DNA of 64,000 nt, taken from NCBI GenBank assembly GCA_022071955.1, contig JAJVIM010000026.1, positions 1-64,000 of the forward strand. The letters are read 5' to 3'. This DNA comes from Anaerolineae bacterium (GTDB lineage: Bacteria > Chloroflexota > Anaerolineae > 4572-78 > J111). The notes below the pieces were generated by a model. It made no database searches. It worked only from the letters and a program-made list of their open reading frames with translations, and was not told the origin of the DNA. How positions within the stretch are numbered: position 1 is the first letter of the stretch; each line of letters begins with the position of its first letter. This document shows positions 51,670-61,492 of this stretch, piece after piece. Made by a program: the position numbers and the translations under genes.

Positions 51670-54606
51670 ATGACTCAGCATCAACCTGAATCCCAGCCAA
51701 CCGAATCACCCTCGCTGTTGCAGCGGATCACCGCCCGGATGAAACGCTGGACCCGCCAAACGCTGTCGCCCTGGGTGCAGCAGCGATTGAGCGGCCAACC
51801 CGCGGCTCACACACATGTTGGCCCCAAATCCGTCGGCTTCAGCCAGGCCACCATGAGCGGGCAGCGCACTCAAACGGTGCTCAAGCAGGTTAAATACCGA
51901 ACGGGATCAGGTTCCGGCCGCCGGGCGACCACCGGCAAATCGCTCTCAGCGATAGCCGGGGCCATTTTCCACCGGCACCGGGCCAGCCATCCGGCCGCCG
52001 GAGGTACGCCGCCGCAACCGGCCCGCCCCAGCAGCGATCTGGTGCTGGCTGGCCCTTCGGCCCCGGCGCAACCGACCCAAACGCCCACTCCAGCAACGCT
52101 GCCGGGCGGGGTTTCAGTTGAACAATTCATGCCGCCGATGCCAGCCAGCGACACCGGGTTTTCCGTGGGCCAGCGCATCCCGCCGATGTCGCCCACCGAC
52201 ACCGGATTTTCCGTGGGCCAGCGCATCCCCCCGATGCCCAAAACCGAACCGAAAAAACAGCCGCCGGCCGGCCAGCCATCACGCCGGGAAGCCGCTCCAT
52301 CCCGGCTTGCGCCCCAAAAACCCGCCAGAAAACGGGTCTTTTCCCGGGTTGAGGAAGTGCTGCCCCAGCAGCCGGCCCCGGCTCAGCCAAAATCAGTTGC
52401 GCCGGAACCGCTGCCCAACGAGACCCCGGCGGCCCCAAAAGCAGCCGACGACGCGCCGCAAACAGCGGATGTCACCACAAAAAATATTCAACCCGCCGTC
52501 CCGCCGATCACTCCCGCACCGCCGGCCGAGAAACCGGTGCAGCGTAAAATCGACCGGCCGGAGCGGGCTGAGCCGGACCACCGCCCGCCCGCCGCGCCGC
52601 AGCCGCTGGACATCGCCAACAGCAACCAGCCCGCCGCGCCCGAAACCCTGCCCCGCCCCGACGCCACGCCGGTCGCCCAACCCCACGAGCCGCTCACCAG
52701 CCCGCTGCCGGATACACCGGTGCAGCCCAAAATCGACCGGCCGGAGCGAGCCGAGCCGGACAACCGCCCGCCCGCCGGGCCGCAGCCACTGGACATCGCC
52801 GGCAGCAGCCAGCCCACAGCGCCCGCAACCCTGCCCCGGCCCGACGCTGCCAGTTCGGCCCATCAACCCGAACAATTATTGAGCGCCGCGCTGGATGCGC
52901 CGCCGCAACCCAAAACCGACCGGCCGGAGCGAGCCGAACCGGACCACCGCCCGCCTGCCCCGCCGCAGCCGCTGGACATCGCCGGCAGCAGCCAGCCCGC
53001 TGCGCCCGAAACCCTGCCCCGCCCCGACGTCGCCGGCCTGGCCCATCAACCCGAACAATTATTGAGCGCCGCGCCGGATGCGCCGGCACAACCCAAAATT
53101 GATCTGCCGGAGCGGGAGCGGGACGAAAACACGCCGGAACGAGCAGTGCCGCAAACACAGCCGCAACGGAAACCGGCACCGCCTGCCGCGCCGCAGCCAC
53201 TGAACATCACCGGCAGCAGCCAACCCGCCGCGCCCGCAACGCTGCCCCGCCCCGACGTCGCCGACTCGGTTCATCAACCCGAACAATTATTGAGTGTCGC
53301 GCCGGATGCGCCGGTGCAGCGCCAAATTGATCTGCCAAACCGGGAACCGGACGAAACCTCGCCGGAGCGAGCAGTGCCGCAAACGCAGCCGCAGCAGAAG
53401 CCAGCGCCGCCCACCGCGCCGCAGCCGCTGGACACTGCCGCCAGCAGCCAGCCCGCCGCACCGGAAACGCTACCCCGCCCCGACGACGCCAGCCTGGCTC
53501 ATCAACCCGAACAATTGTTGAGCGCTGCGCCGCAAAAAATGGCTCCGCCGGAGCCGCTGGCAGCGGACACAACTGAGCGCCGCCACGGGTCGCCCGAGCC
53601 AGTCGGGCCGCAACCGGCGGCAGCAAAACCGGACAAAATGCCGGCGATACTACCGGAGGATTTGCCGCTGCGACAACGCCAGCCGGAGGCGAAAGCGGTG
53701 GAGTCGCCCGCCGCACCGCCGGCAGAGATGCCCGCTGCCCCGGCAACCCCGCCAGCCGCGCCGCCGCTGGAACGGCTGATTCAGCAACGGGCCGAAGCCC
53801 GCAGCCGGTTGCCGCTGCATCGCCCGCAGCCGTTGGCCGGCCCCAAACTTATCAGCCGGCAAACCGGTCCACTTCCGGGCGGGCATGGCGTGCAGCAGAT
53901 TTTCCGTTCGGCGCAGCCCCAACCGCCGGTGATGCCCCAGCCGCTGGCCGGAGAATTGCCGGTGAGCCGGCCGGGATTGCCGGAACCGTTGCCGCACAGC
54001 AGCGGCGGCCAGTCGGCCTTTAGCCCAATAGCAACGCCGCCACTACCCGGCCCGTCGCCTCAACCGGCCGGCGATACCAAAAACGAAGACCCGCATCTGG
54101 CCGCGCTGCGAGCCATCGAACGAAAATTTGGCCCGGCAGCAATGGCCTCGCCGCAGGCAAGGTTGGGCGGGCTGGCCGAATTGGGGATGCCCAAACCAAA
54201 AACACCTCCGCCGAGTGGGCCGGAGGCCGTGGCAGGGCAGCCGCCGGCGCCCCAACCGCAGCAACCGTTTGACATCAACGCTATTTCATTGGGTCAGCCC
54301 AAAATAAAAGTTGTGAAGCGGGAAGCACCCAAAACTCCGGCCCTGGCCGAGAAAAACAAACAAAAACCCGCCGCGAGAAAGACCATTCAGCGCCGGACCG
54401 ATCTGGTTTTGGCCCGCAAACCGCTCGCCGCCGGGGGCCAGGCGGCAACCGGGGCCGGGCGGAGTAAAGCGGCAGCAAAGGCGGGCGGAGCCGCAAAACG
54501 GCCGGCTCGCAAAGAGCGGCCGGACTTGAGCCGGCTGGCACTGGCGGTATATCCCATGATCAAGCGGCTGCTGGCGCTGGAACGTGAACGCCGGCCGGGC
54601 TATTGA
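51670..54606 (+). CDS. Very long Pro-rich repeat protein of the eCIS operon
   Basis: 978 aa, about a quarter Pro/Ala. It has an N-terminal helical stretch (LLQRITARMKRWTRQTLSPW), then a disordered region with five imperfect repeats (three of 61 aa, two of 76 aa; 52537-53541) containing PQPLDI and HQPEQLLSAAPDAP. A basic tail ends in LALAVYPMIKRLLALERERR. I recognise no family. Its size and place between the tube initiator and the LysM adaptor would suit a tape-measure substitute, but tape measures are usually helical. The ATG at 51670 was chosen; GTG 51643 is possible. Confidence 0.65.
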   Translation: MTQHQPESQPTESPSLLQRITARMKRWTRQTLSPWVQQRLSGQPAAHTHVGPKSVGFSQATMSGQRTQTVLKQVKYRTGSGSGRRATTGKSLSAIAGAIFHRHRASHPAAGGTPPQPARPSSDLVLAGPSAPAQPTQTPTPATLPGGVSVEQFMPPMPASDTGFSVGQRIPPMSPTDTGFSVGQRIPPMPKTEPKKQPPAGQPSRREAAPSRLAPQKPARKRVFSRVEEVLPQQPAPAQPKSVAPEPLPNETPAAPKAADDAPQTADVTTKNIQPAVPPITPAPPAEKPVQRKIDRPERAEPDHRPPAAPQPLDIANSNQPAAPETLPRPDATPVAQPHEPLTSPLPDTPVQPKIDRPERAEPDNRPPAGPQPLDIAGSSQPTAPATLPRPDAASSAHQPEQLLSAALDAPPQPKTDRPERAEPDHRPPAPPQPLDIAGSSQPAAPETLPRPDVAGLAHQPEQLLSAAPDAPAQPKIDLPERERDENTPERAVPQTQPQRKPAPPAAPQPLNITGSSQPAAPATLPRPDVADSVHQPEQLLSVAPDAPVQRQIDLPNREPDETSPERAVPQTQPQQKPAPPTAPQPLDTAASSQPAAPETLPRPDDASLAHQPEQLLSAAPQKMAPPEPLAADTTERRHGSPEPVGPQPAAAKPDKMPAILPEDLPLRQRQPEAKAVESPAAPPAEMPAAPATPPAAPPLERLIQQRAEARSRLPLHRPQPLAGPKLISRQTGPLPGGHGVQQIFRSAQPQPPVMPQPLAGELPVSRPGLPEPLPHSSGGQSAFSPIATPPLPGPSPQPAGDTKNEDPHLAALRAIERKFGPAAMASPQARLGGLAELGMPKPKTPPPSGPEAVAGQPPAPQPQQPFDINAISLGQPKIKVVKREAPKTPALAEKNKQKPAARKTIQRRTDLVLARKPLAAGGQAATGAGRSKAAAKAGGAAKRPARKERPDLSRLALAVYPMIKRLLALERERRPGY
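52537..53541 (+). repeat. Five in-frame tandem repeats in the Pro-rich protein gene
   Basis: Units: 52537-52719, 52720-52902 and 52903-53085 (183 bp each), then 53086-53313 and 53314-53541 (228 bp each, with a 45-bp insertion coding for PERAVPQTQPQ-like residues). Each unit has the start (V/P/A)Q and the HQPEQLLS end, the first with variant ends. Confidence 0.85.
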
Positions 54607-54631
54607 TGACATTAAAGGAGCAGGTTGACAC

Positions 54632-55504
54632 ATGGCTGCATTAACATTAGGCGCAGTAACAAGTAACCCCTTAGCGCGGCTGGCGCAAGTAAACGCTGGC
54701 GCTGGCGGTATCTCGCTGCACGGCTACCAAAAAGCCTACATTCAGGTGGTTGGTGGAGAAATAGGTTCTGGCCCAATGGCAATTGTCCGGCCCGGTTCGC
54801 GGTTATACTGCCAGTTTAACCCGGCCACCATCACCATCACCAAAGAGGTGAGCTGGGAAGCATCCGGCGGCGAGGGCGACGACGGTACCCCCGCCTATTT
54901 TGAAAAAGGGTCCGATGGCAAAATAACCTACCACCCCGCCGACTCCGGTTCACAGCCAAACAAAAATGCGCCCGATCTGGAATTTAAGGGCGGCGGCTCG
55001 GCCACCTTCAGCCTGGAACTGCTGTTTGACACCACCGACCAGCGGCCAGGGACAACGGCCAGAGATGTTCGCCGCTACACCAATGATTTGCTGGCTTTAA
55101 CGCTCGGCAAGCCGAAGCTGGGCGAGAGCGCATCCAAGGGTGAGGTAGACGCGCCCAAACCGGTTCGCTTTGGCTGGGGCGACTTTGAGCTGTTTGAAGC
55201 CGTGATTACCAGCGTGGAAATCAGCTTTATTATGTTTGACCCCGACGGCAAACCGGTGCGAGCCACGGCCAATGTAGGCTTCACCGAATGGGTATCTGAC
55301 GACGGGAACAAGCCGCAAAACCCAACCACCCGCACCGAGCCAAGAAGAACCTGGGTTGTGCAACAGGGCCAAACGCTGCACCAGATTGCCTACGCCGAAT
55401 ATGGCCATCCCGGCCACTGGCGGCACCTGGCCGACAGCAACAACCTGCTCAACCCGCTCAAACTGCAACCGGGGCAGGTATTAATTTTACCGCCCCTGCC
55501 CTAA
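54632..55504 (+). CDS. LysM baseplate adaptor (Pvc7/gp53-like)
   Basis: This 290-aa protein has an N-terminal beta-rich part (about 35-230: SRLYCQFNPATITITKEVSW; FSLELLFDTT) and a C-terminal LysM domain (about 238-290: WVVQQGQTLHQIAYAEYG; LQPGQVLILPPLP). In eCIS it links the tube to the baseplate. LysM can contact peptidoglycan, but in this family it is chiefly structural. Standard place before the spike gene. Confidence 0.9.
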   Translation: MAALTLGAVTSNPLARLAQVNAGAGGISLHGYQKAYIQVVGGEIGSGPMAIVRPGSRLYCQFNPATITITKEVSWEASGGEGDDGTPAYFEKGSDGKITYHPADSGSQPNKNAPDLEFKGGGSATFSLELLFDTTDQRPGTTARDVRRYTNDLLALTLGKPKLGESASKGEVDAPKPVRFGWGDFELFEAVITSVEISFIMFDPDGKPVRATANVGFTEWVSDDGNKPQNPTTRTEPRRTWVVQQGQTLHQIAYAEYGHPGHWRHLADSNNLLNPLKLQPGQVLILPPLP

Positions 55505-55539
55505 AAAGATAACCGCCCGTCGCCAAGGAGCCGCACGTA

Positions 55540-57405
55540 ATGGCCGAAGAAAAAATTATCATCACCATTAACGGTAAAAAATTAAAGGGACTGAACGACC
55601 TGATTGAGGTTTTGGTTGACACCAATGTTCATCTGCCCAATATGTTCAGCATTCTCATTTCAGACGAACCGAACCCAACCACCGGCCGCTTAACCTACAC
55701 CGACAGCGACGACACGTTCAAACTGGGCGCGGAAGTAAAAATTGAAATTGAAACCAATGACATCCCCGGCGAACACATGCCGGTTAAATCGACGCTGATT
55801 ATTGGCGAGATTACCGCGCTGGAGCCGGCCTTTACCGATACCGGCCTGGAATTGCTGCAAATCAGAGGGTACGACCGCTCGCACCGGCTCAACCGGGGCA
55901 AGAAAACGCGCACCTTTGGCGACGCCAACCCCAAAGGAGCCGGCACCACCGAAGAAAAGATCATCAACACCATTGTGCAGGAAACAGAGGGCATCACCGG
56001 CAAAAAAGTCGATGCCAGCGGGTTGGTCAATTTAAAGTACCCCTATGTGCTACAAATGAACCAGACCGATCTGGAATTTCTGTGGGCGCGGGCCGAGTTG
56101 ATTGGCTACCAGGTTTATGTAGAAGACAAAACGCTCTATTTTCAAAAGGCCGACGCCCATCGCGGCAGCATCGCCGAAAAACCGGCCCCCCTGCGCTGGC
56201 CGGATAATCTGCTCAGTTTCCACCCGCGGCTGACTCTGGCCAAACAGGTAAACCAGGCCGTGGTCACCGGTTGGGACCCCAGCGCCAAAAAACAGGTTGA
56301 AAGCAAAAGCAGCAGCGACAAAAGCAAAACCACGCCCAGCATCGGCCCCAACAAAACCGGCAGCCAGGTGGCCAAGTCTGCGCTCAAAGGCAGCGCCGAG
56401 GACACATTGGTAGCCCAGCCAGGCCTAACCATCGATCAGGCCAAAGCGATGGCCGCCGCCCGCTTTGCCGCTGCCGAAAGCGAATTTATTCAGGCCGATG
56501 GCGTGGTTCGGGATGGCGACCCGCGCCTGATTGCCGGGCGGGTGGTTAAAATTGAAGGCGTGGGCCGCAGATTTTCCGGCAATTACTACATTACCGAAGC
56601 CCGCCACATTTATTCCAAAGGATTGTACCGGGTCACGTTCAGCGTCAGCGGGCGCGCGCCCTACACCGCCAGCCGCTTGCTGAGCAGCGCCAACGGCAGC
56701 AGCGCCAACCAAATTCAGGGGGTGGTCACGGCTAAAGTCATCAGCCTGGAAGACCCCGAACAGTTGGGCCGGGTGCAGGTAATGTACCCCTGGCTACCCA
56801 AGTACAAAGGCGCTGATTTGGCCAGCAACTGGGCGCGACTGGCCTCGCCGATGGCCGGCAAAGACCGGGGGCTGTACTACCTGCCGGAAGTTGATGACGA
56901 GGTGCTGGTGGCGTTTGAACACGGCGACCCGAATTTTCCGTACATTGTGGGCATGCTCTGGAACCAAAAAGACAAACCGCCCACCGGCACCGCCCAAATT
57001 GTGGCCAAAGACAAGAAAAAGGTAAACCAGCGGGTGTTGTGCTCGCGCAGCGGCCACAAAATAATTTTGGACGATACCGATGGCAAAGAGCAGATCATCA
57101 TTCAGGATAAAACTGAGAAAAACAAAATCGTCATCGACTCCAAGAAAAACAGCATGACGATCAACGTTGAAAAAGATTTAACCATTGTGGCCAACGGCAA
57201 TGCCAGCATTGAATCTACCGGCGAATTATCGCTGAAAAGCAAAAAAGACGTGTCGATTGAATGCGCCAAACTCACCATTAAAGCCAGCGGAGCTGCCAAA
57301 GTAGAAGGCGCGCAAATGGAAATCAAAGGCACAGCGATGGTTAACGTAAGCAATGGTTCGGGCGCAAAAGTGGCGCTGTCCGGGCCAACGGTCAATCTCA
57401 ATTAA
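55540..57405 (+). CDS. Spike protein, VgrG/gp5-gp27-like (Pvc8)
   Basis: 621 aa. The N-terminal gpD/gp27-like part covers about 1-370. An OB-fold gp5-like domain at about 385-485 contains GVVTAKVISLEDPEQLGRVQ and LPEVDDEVLVAFEHGD. A C-terminal beta-helix (IESTGELSLKSKKDVSIECA) forms the spike shaft. It sits at the puncturing end of the tube, capped by the PAAR-like product of the next gene, 11 bp downstream. Confidence 0.93.
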   Translation: MAEEKIIITINGKKLKGLNDLIEVLVDTNVHLPNMFSILISDEPNPTTGRLTYTDSDDTFKLGAEVKIEIETNDIPGEHMPVKSTLIIGEITALEPAFTDTGLELLQIRGYDRSHRLNRGKKTRTFGDANPKGAGTTEEKIINTIVQETEGITGKKVDASGLVNLKYPYVLQMNQTDLEFLWARAELIGYQVYVEDKTLYFQKADAHRGSIAEKPAPLRWPDNLLSFHPRLTLAKQVNQAVVTGWDPSAKKQVESKSSSDKSKTTPSIGPNKTGSQVAKSALKGSAEDTLVAQPGLTIDQAKAMAAARFAAAESEFIQADGVVRDGDPRLIAGRVVKIEGVGRRFSGNYYITEARHIYSKGLYRVTFSVSGRAPYTASRLLSSANGSSANQIQGVVTAKVISLEDPEQLGRVQVMYPWLPKYKGADLASNWARLASPMAGKDRGLYYLPEVDDEVLVAFEHGDPNFPYIVGMLWNQKDKPPTGTAQIVAKDKKKVNQRVLCSRSGHKIILDDTDGKEQIIIQDKTEKNKIVIDSKKNSMTINVEKDLTIVANGNASIESTGELSLKSKKDVSIECAKLTIKASGAAKVEGAQMEIKGTAMVNVSNGSGAKVALSGPTVNLN

Positions 57406-57416
57406 GGAGGCAAACT

Positions 57417-57806
57417 ATGGCTCAACTTGTGTGTATGGGGGCCAGCCTGCAATGCTCATTTGGCGCAGCGCCAAGTTCGCTGGTGGTGACGCCGGAAAAT
57501 ATGGTCAACGCCACCGGCAAACCGGCGGCCACAATTATAGATAATGTGCCGATGAAAAATATTATGCCTTTTGGCATGTGCTCATCGCTGGCCAACCCGC
57601 AGGTAGCGGCGGCCACTTCGGCGGCGCTGGGTGTGCTAACGCCACAACCCTGCATCCCGGCCACCACCGCGCCGTGGGCGCCCGGCTCACCGACAGTGAT
57701 GATTCGCAACAAACCGGCGCTCAACCACAACTGCAAATTGATGTGCAACTGGGCCGGCGTCATTTCTATCAACTTTGCCGGGCAGGCTACAGTCAACACA
57801 CCGTGA
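57417..57806 (+). CDS. PAAR-like spike tip (DUF4280)
   Basis: This 129-aa protein has the DUF4280/PAAR-like pattern: VCMGASLQCSFGAAPSSLVV, PFGMCSSLANP, ATTAPWAPGSPTVMIRN and CNWAGVISI. It would form the sharp metal-binding tip on the spike. Family size is typical. It lies between the spike and gp25 genes. Confidence 0.9.
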   Translation: MAQLVCMGASLQCSFGAAPSSLVVTPENMVNATGKPAATIIDNVPMKNIMPFGMCSSLANPQVAAATSAALGVLTPQPCIPATTAPWAPGSPTVMIRNKPALNHNCKLMCNWAGVISINFAGQATVNTP

Positions 57807-57812
57807 TAAATT

Positions 57813-58232
57813 ATGAATAACACGTCTAAAAGCAAAGCTTATCTTGGCCGCGGCCTGGCCTTTCCGCTGCAAATCGACCCCAAAGGTGGCATCGCTTTGG
57901 CCAGCGGCGAACGCGACATCGAGCAGGCCATCCGCATTATTTTGGAAACCCGCCCCGGCGAACGGGTAATGCGGCCAGAATTTGGCTGCCGGGCGCACGA
58001 AATGCTTTTTGAGCCGCGCGATGTCTCTGCCCGCACCACAATGAAACGGTACGTGCAAGAGGCGCTCACCCGCTGGGAGCCGCGCATCGACGTACAGGAT
58101 ATTGACGTTTCCTTTGGCAGCGGCAACACCGACGGCGCGATCTTTGTTGAAATTACGTATGTCATCAAAGAAAGCCACGATACCCGCAGCATTGTTTATC
58201 CCTTCTTCCTGGCTGGCGAAGAAAATTTCTAA
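57813..58232 (+). CDS. Baseplate wedge protein, gp25 family (Pvc9)
   Basis: This 139-aa GPW/gp25 protein has ERDIEQAIRIILETRPGERV, MRPEFGCRAHEMLFEP and a YVQEALTRWEPRI segment. It helps start sheath polymerisation at the baseplate. It starts 6 bp after the tip gene. Confidence 0.92.
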   Translation: MNNTSKSKAYLGRGLAFPLQIDPKGGIALASGERDIEQAIRIILETRPGERVMRPEFGCRAHEMLFEPRDVSARTTMKRYVQEALTRWEPRIDVQDIDVSFGSGNTDGAIFVEITYVIKESHDTRSIVYPFFLAGEENF

Positions 58233-58246
58233 ACAGGAGAGACACC

Positions 58247-60355
58247 GTGCCATTAATTGCCCCTAACCTGGACGACCTGCGTTTTCAACGGGATTTGGTG
58301 GATGAAGCCCGCAAACGGATTATCCATTACTGCCCGGAATGGACCGAGTACAACCTGAGCGATCCCGGCATCACCCTGATTGAACTTTTTGCCTGGATGA
58401 CCGAGTTGATGGTGTACCGGCTCAACAAAGTGCCGGAAAAGAATTACATCAAATTTATGGAATTGCTGGGTATGCAGCTCCGGCCGGCCAACAGCGCCCG
58501 CACCGACCTGACCTTTTGGCTGTCCGTATCGCTGCCCATCAGCCCGGAAAACGACAGCCCGGTGATTGTGCCGGTGGGCACGCAGGTGGTCTCGCAGAGC
58601 ATTGGCGAAGAAGATATCGTTTTTACAACCGACAGCCAGTTGACCATTGTGCCGCCCAAACTAACCCAGTTGCGCCGGCAGGAAGATTTTCACAAAAACT
58701 ATTTACCCCGGCTGGGCATTGAAGATTTTTACGCCTTTAACCGCGAGGAGCCGCAGGTTGGCGACACTTTTTATCTGGGGTTTGACGAAGCCTACCCCAT
58801 CAACGGCCACATTTTGCAGATAGAATTTGAGTGCCAGCAGGTACAGGCTGTGGGTATCAAGCGCGATGACCCGCCCTGGGTGTGGGAATGCGCGATGGGC
58901 AACGATGTTTGGCGCGAGCTGACGCCCAGCACCTTCGCTGATGAAAAAGACACCACCGGCGGCCTCAACAACGAAACCGGCAGTATTACCCTGTACCTGC
59001 CGCTGCATATGAAACCGGACCAACTGTTTGGCCGAACCGGGTACTGGGTGCGCTGCCGGTTAGAACCTCGCCGCCCGGAGCAGGGGATGTACACCGAATC
59101 GCCGCGGGTGATCGACGTTGCGGCGTACACGCTGGGCGCAACCGTGCCGGCCACCCACGCGGTAGTGGTAGAAAACGAATTTCTGGGGCGCAGCAACGGC
59201 GATCCCGGCCAGGAATTTGCGCTGGAATATTCGCCCCTGCTGGACCTGCGCGATGATGAAACCGTGGAAGTGGAAGAAAATCGCTACGGCGATCTGGTTT
59301 TTGTTCCCTGGCAGCGTGTGCCGGACTTCTCAAAATCCAGCCGCTACGACCGCCATTTTGTGCTCGATACGGCCACCGGCCAGATTATGTTTGGCCCGTC
59401 GGTGCGGCAGCCGGATGGCACGGTGCGGCAGTACGGCCGCATCCCGGAATCGGGCCGTCAAATCCGCATCAATCGCTATCGCTACGGCGGCGGCACCAAA
59501 GGCAATCTGCCCATCAACAGCCTGGAGGGGTTGACCACCGCGCTGGCCTACGTATCGCGCGTCACCAACCTTAACCGGGCCATCGGCGGGCGGGATCAGG
59601 AAAGTATGGATGAATTGAAGGAACGGGCCAGGCGCGAATTGCGGGCGCAGCTCAGGGCGGTGACGCCGGAAGATTACGAAGATTTGGCCAAAGGCGCGAC
59701 GCGAACGGTGGAACGGGTGAAATGCAATGTTCCCCAAAACAGCAACGGCCGCCTGTCGCCGGGCGTGGTTGAAATTTTGGTGGTGCCCGCCGTGGCCGAT
59801 GCGCTGCGGGCCGGCGACCTGTCGCGGCTGCAAATTGATGAATCGCTGGCCAACACCATCCGGCAGCATCTTGACAAATATCGGCTGCTGACCACCATTT
59901 TACACGTGCGCGAGCCGGATTACATTGGCGTTAAAGTAGATGTTGAGGTTGTCCCGTCGGAGTATGTTCAGCCGGAAATTGTAAAAGCCAGAATCATTGA
60001 CAGCCTTAACACCTTTATCAACCCGCTGAACATTGCCGAAGCCCCCGGCGAACTTGATGATTTGATGGGCGCCAATTGGGATGGCTGGCCGTTTGGCCGC
60101 ACCCTCTACGTCCCGGAGATTTTTTCGCTGCTGCAGCGGATTCCGGGGGTTAAACACGTGCTCGATGTGAAACTGAGCTGGCGACCGGTTATCCCTCGCG
60201 AAGAAATACCGCCCACCGGCGACGAAGATGGAGTGGAAGCCAAAGAGGATTTGACGCCGGTCACCAAAAAGCTACTCAAAGTGCGTTCAAACGCGCTGCT
60301 CTGCTCCCTGCGCCACGAAATCACAATGGTTGATATGAACAGCGAGGAAGCGTAG
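58247..60355 (+). CDS. Baseplate assembly protein J-like (Pvc11/gp6)
   Basis: This 702-aa protein of the baseplate-J family has an N-terminal ALIEL-type opening (WTEYNLSDPGITLIELFAWM) and a long central beta-rich insertion. The J core follows: NRYRYGGGTKGNLPINSLEG, RDQESMDELKERARRELR and VTPEDYEDLAKGAT. It is the main ring component of the baseplate. Start GTG at 58247 after AGGAGAGA. Confidence 0.92.
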   Translation: MPLIAPNLDDLRFQRDLVDEARKRIIHYCPEWTEYNLSDPGITLIELFAWMTELMVYRLNKVPEKNYIKFMELLGMQLRPANSARTDLTFWLSVSLPISPENDSPVIVPVGTQVVSQSIGEEDIVFTTDSQLTIVPPKLTQLRRQEDFHKNYLPRLGIEDFYAFNREEPQVGDTFYLGFDEAYPINGHILQIEFECQQVQAVGIKRDDPPWVWECAMGNDVWRELTPSTFADEKDTTGGLNNETGSITLYLPLHMKPDQLFGRTGYWVRCRLEPRRPEQGMYTESPRVIDVAAYTLGATVPATHAVVVENEFLGRSNGDPGQEFALEYSPLLDLRDDETVEVEENRYGDLVFVPWQRVPDFSKSSRYDRHFVLDTATGQIMFGPSVRQPDGTVRQYGRIPESGRQIRINRYRYGGGTKGNLPINSLEGLTTALAYVSRVTNLNRAIGGRDQESMDELKERARRELRAQLRAVTPEDYEDLAKGATRTVERVKCNVPQNSNGRLSPGVVEILVVPAVADALRAGDLSRLQIDESLANTIRQHLDKYRLLTTILHVREPDYIGVKVDVEVVPSEYVQPEIVKARIIDSLNTFINPLNIAEAPGELDDLMGANWDGWPFGRTLYVPEIFSLLQRIPGVKHVLDVKLSWRPVIPREEIPPTGDEDGVEAKEDLTPVTKKLLKVRSNALLCSLRHEITMVDMNSEEA

Positions 60356-60362
60356 GCATCCG

Positions 60363-61478
60363 ATGACCAACACCGGCTACCCCACCCTCATCAACCCGGC
60401 CGCCGTAATGGCCACAGATGCGCCCGGCCCGGTTGCAGTAGCCCATGTGGCAGATTTTTGCCGCCGCCACCCCGGCGAACTGGTGACGTTTTACAGCCGG
60501 GTGCAGGCGCTCGCGCCGCTCTCAAACCTCACCCTCCGGGTGGCCATTCCCAACGGGCTTGAGCTGGGCGAGTATTGCGCTGATGCGGCGCTGGGCAATT
60601 TGGTGCCCTACGTTGAAATTGACCCCAACGGGCGTTATCTGGTCTGGTCACTCAAAGGCGAACTGCCGACCGGCGCAAATTTTGAATTCCAGGCTGAAGC
60701 CCGGGTTGCGCCCAGCCAGCAGCAAAAGAATCTGCAAAGCCGGGCTGTGGTCAGCAACGCCGCCCGCGAAGTTCTGGCCGGGGAAGCGGCAACCGTCACC
60801 ATTGAACCCAAAAGCGCCTATCTGCAATATTTGCCGGAACTTTATGAGCAGGACGAGTTGATGGGCCGCTTTTTGATGCTGTTTGAAAGTTTCTGGTCGC
60901 CCATTGACACCCATATCGACAGCGTTGCCAACTATTTTGACCCGCGTATGACCCCGTCGCCGTTTTTGCCGTGGCTGGCTTCGTGGCTGGACCTTGAACT
61001 GGTTGAATCCTGGCCGGAAGAGCGGGTGCGGCAGCTTATTCGCTGGGCCATTGCCCTGCACCGCAGTCGGGGCACCTGCTGGGGCCTGCTGAAATACCTG
61101 GAGTTATACACCGGGCAAATCGCCGAAATTATTGAACATCGCGCCGAAAACTTTACCCTCGGCGCAAACTCGCGGCTGGGGCCGGGGATTGCGCTGGGCC
61201 AGGGTAACGTGCCGCACACCTTTACCGTAACCTTGCGCCTGCCGGCCATCGCCGCCGACTCCGAGCAGGAGCGAAAACGGCTGGAAGATGTTCGCCGCCA
61301 GACGATTGAGGCCATTATTGAACAGCAAAAACCGGCTCACACCGTTTACACCTTACACCTGAAACCGCTCGCCGCTGACCAAACGGCAGCAGAACCGGCT
61401 CAACCGGACCGGCCGGTTACCAACCAACTCGATCAGGTTGCCGCTCAGGCCGCAATCTGGTTCAAACTAGATGATTAA
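60363..61478 (+). CDS. Tail protein I-like baseplate component
   Basis: This 371-aa protein has an N-terminal Ig-like part (about 20-150). A tail-protein domain follows (about 150-260: YLQYLPELYEQDELMGRFLM; FLPWLASWLDLELVESWPEE; HRSRGTCWGLLKYLELYTG), the pattern of the phage tail protein TIGR02242 / P2 gpI. It is the usual neighbour of baseplate J. A short C-terminal region is rich in Gln and Ala. Confidence 0.85.
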   Translation: MTNTGYPTLINPAAVMATDAPGPVAVAHVADFCRRHPGELVTFYSRVQALAPLSNLTLRVAIPNGLELGEYCADAALGNLVPYVEIDPNGRYLVWSLKGELPTGANFEFQAEARVAPSQQQKNLQSRAVVSNAAREVLAGEAATVTIEPKSAYLQYLPELYEQDELMGRFLMLFESFWSPIDTHIDSVANYFDPRMTPSPFLPWLASWLDLELVESWPEERVRQLIRWAIALHRSRGTCWGLLKYLELYTGQIAEIIEHRAENFTLGANSRLGPGIALGQGNVPHTFTVTLRLPAIAADSEQERKRLEDVRRQTIEAIIEQQKPAHTVYTLHLKPLAADQTAAEPAQPDRPVTNQLDQVAAQAAIWFKLDD

Positions 61479-61492
61479 AGGCAGCCACCACC

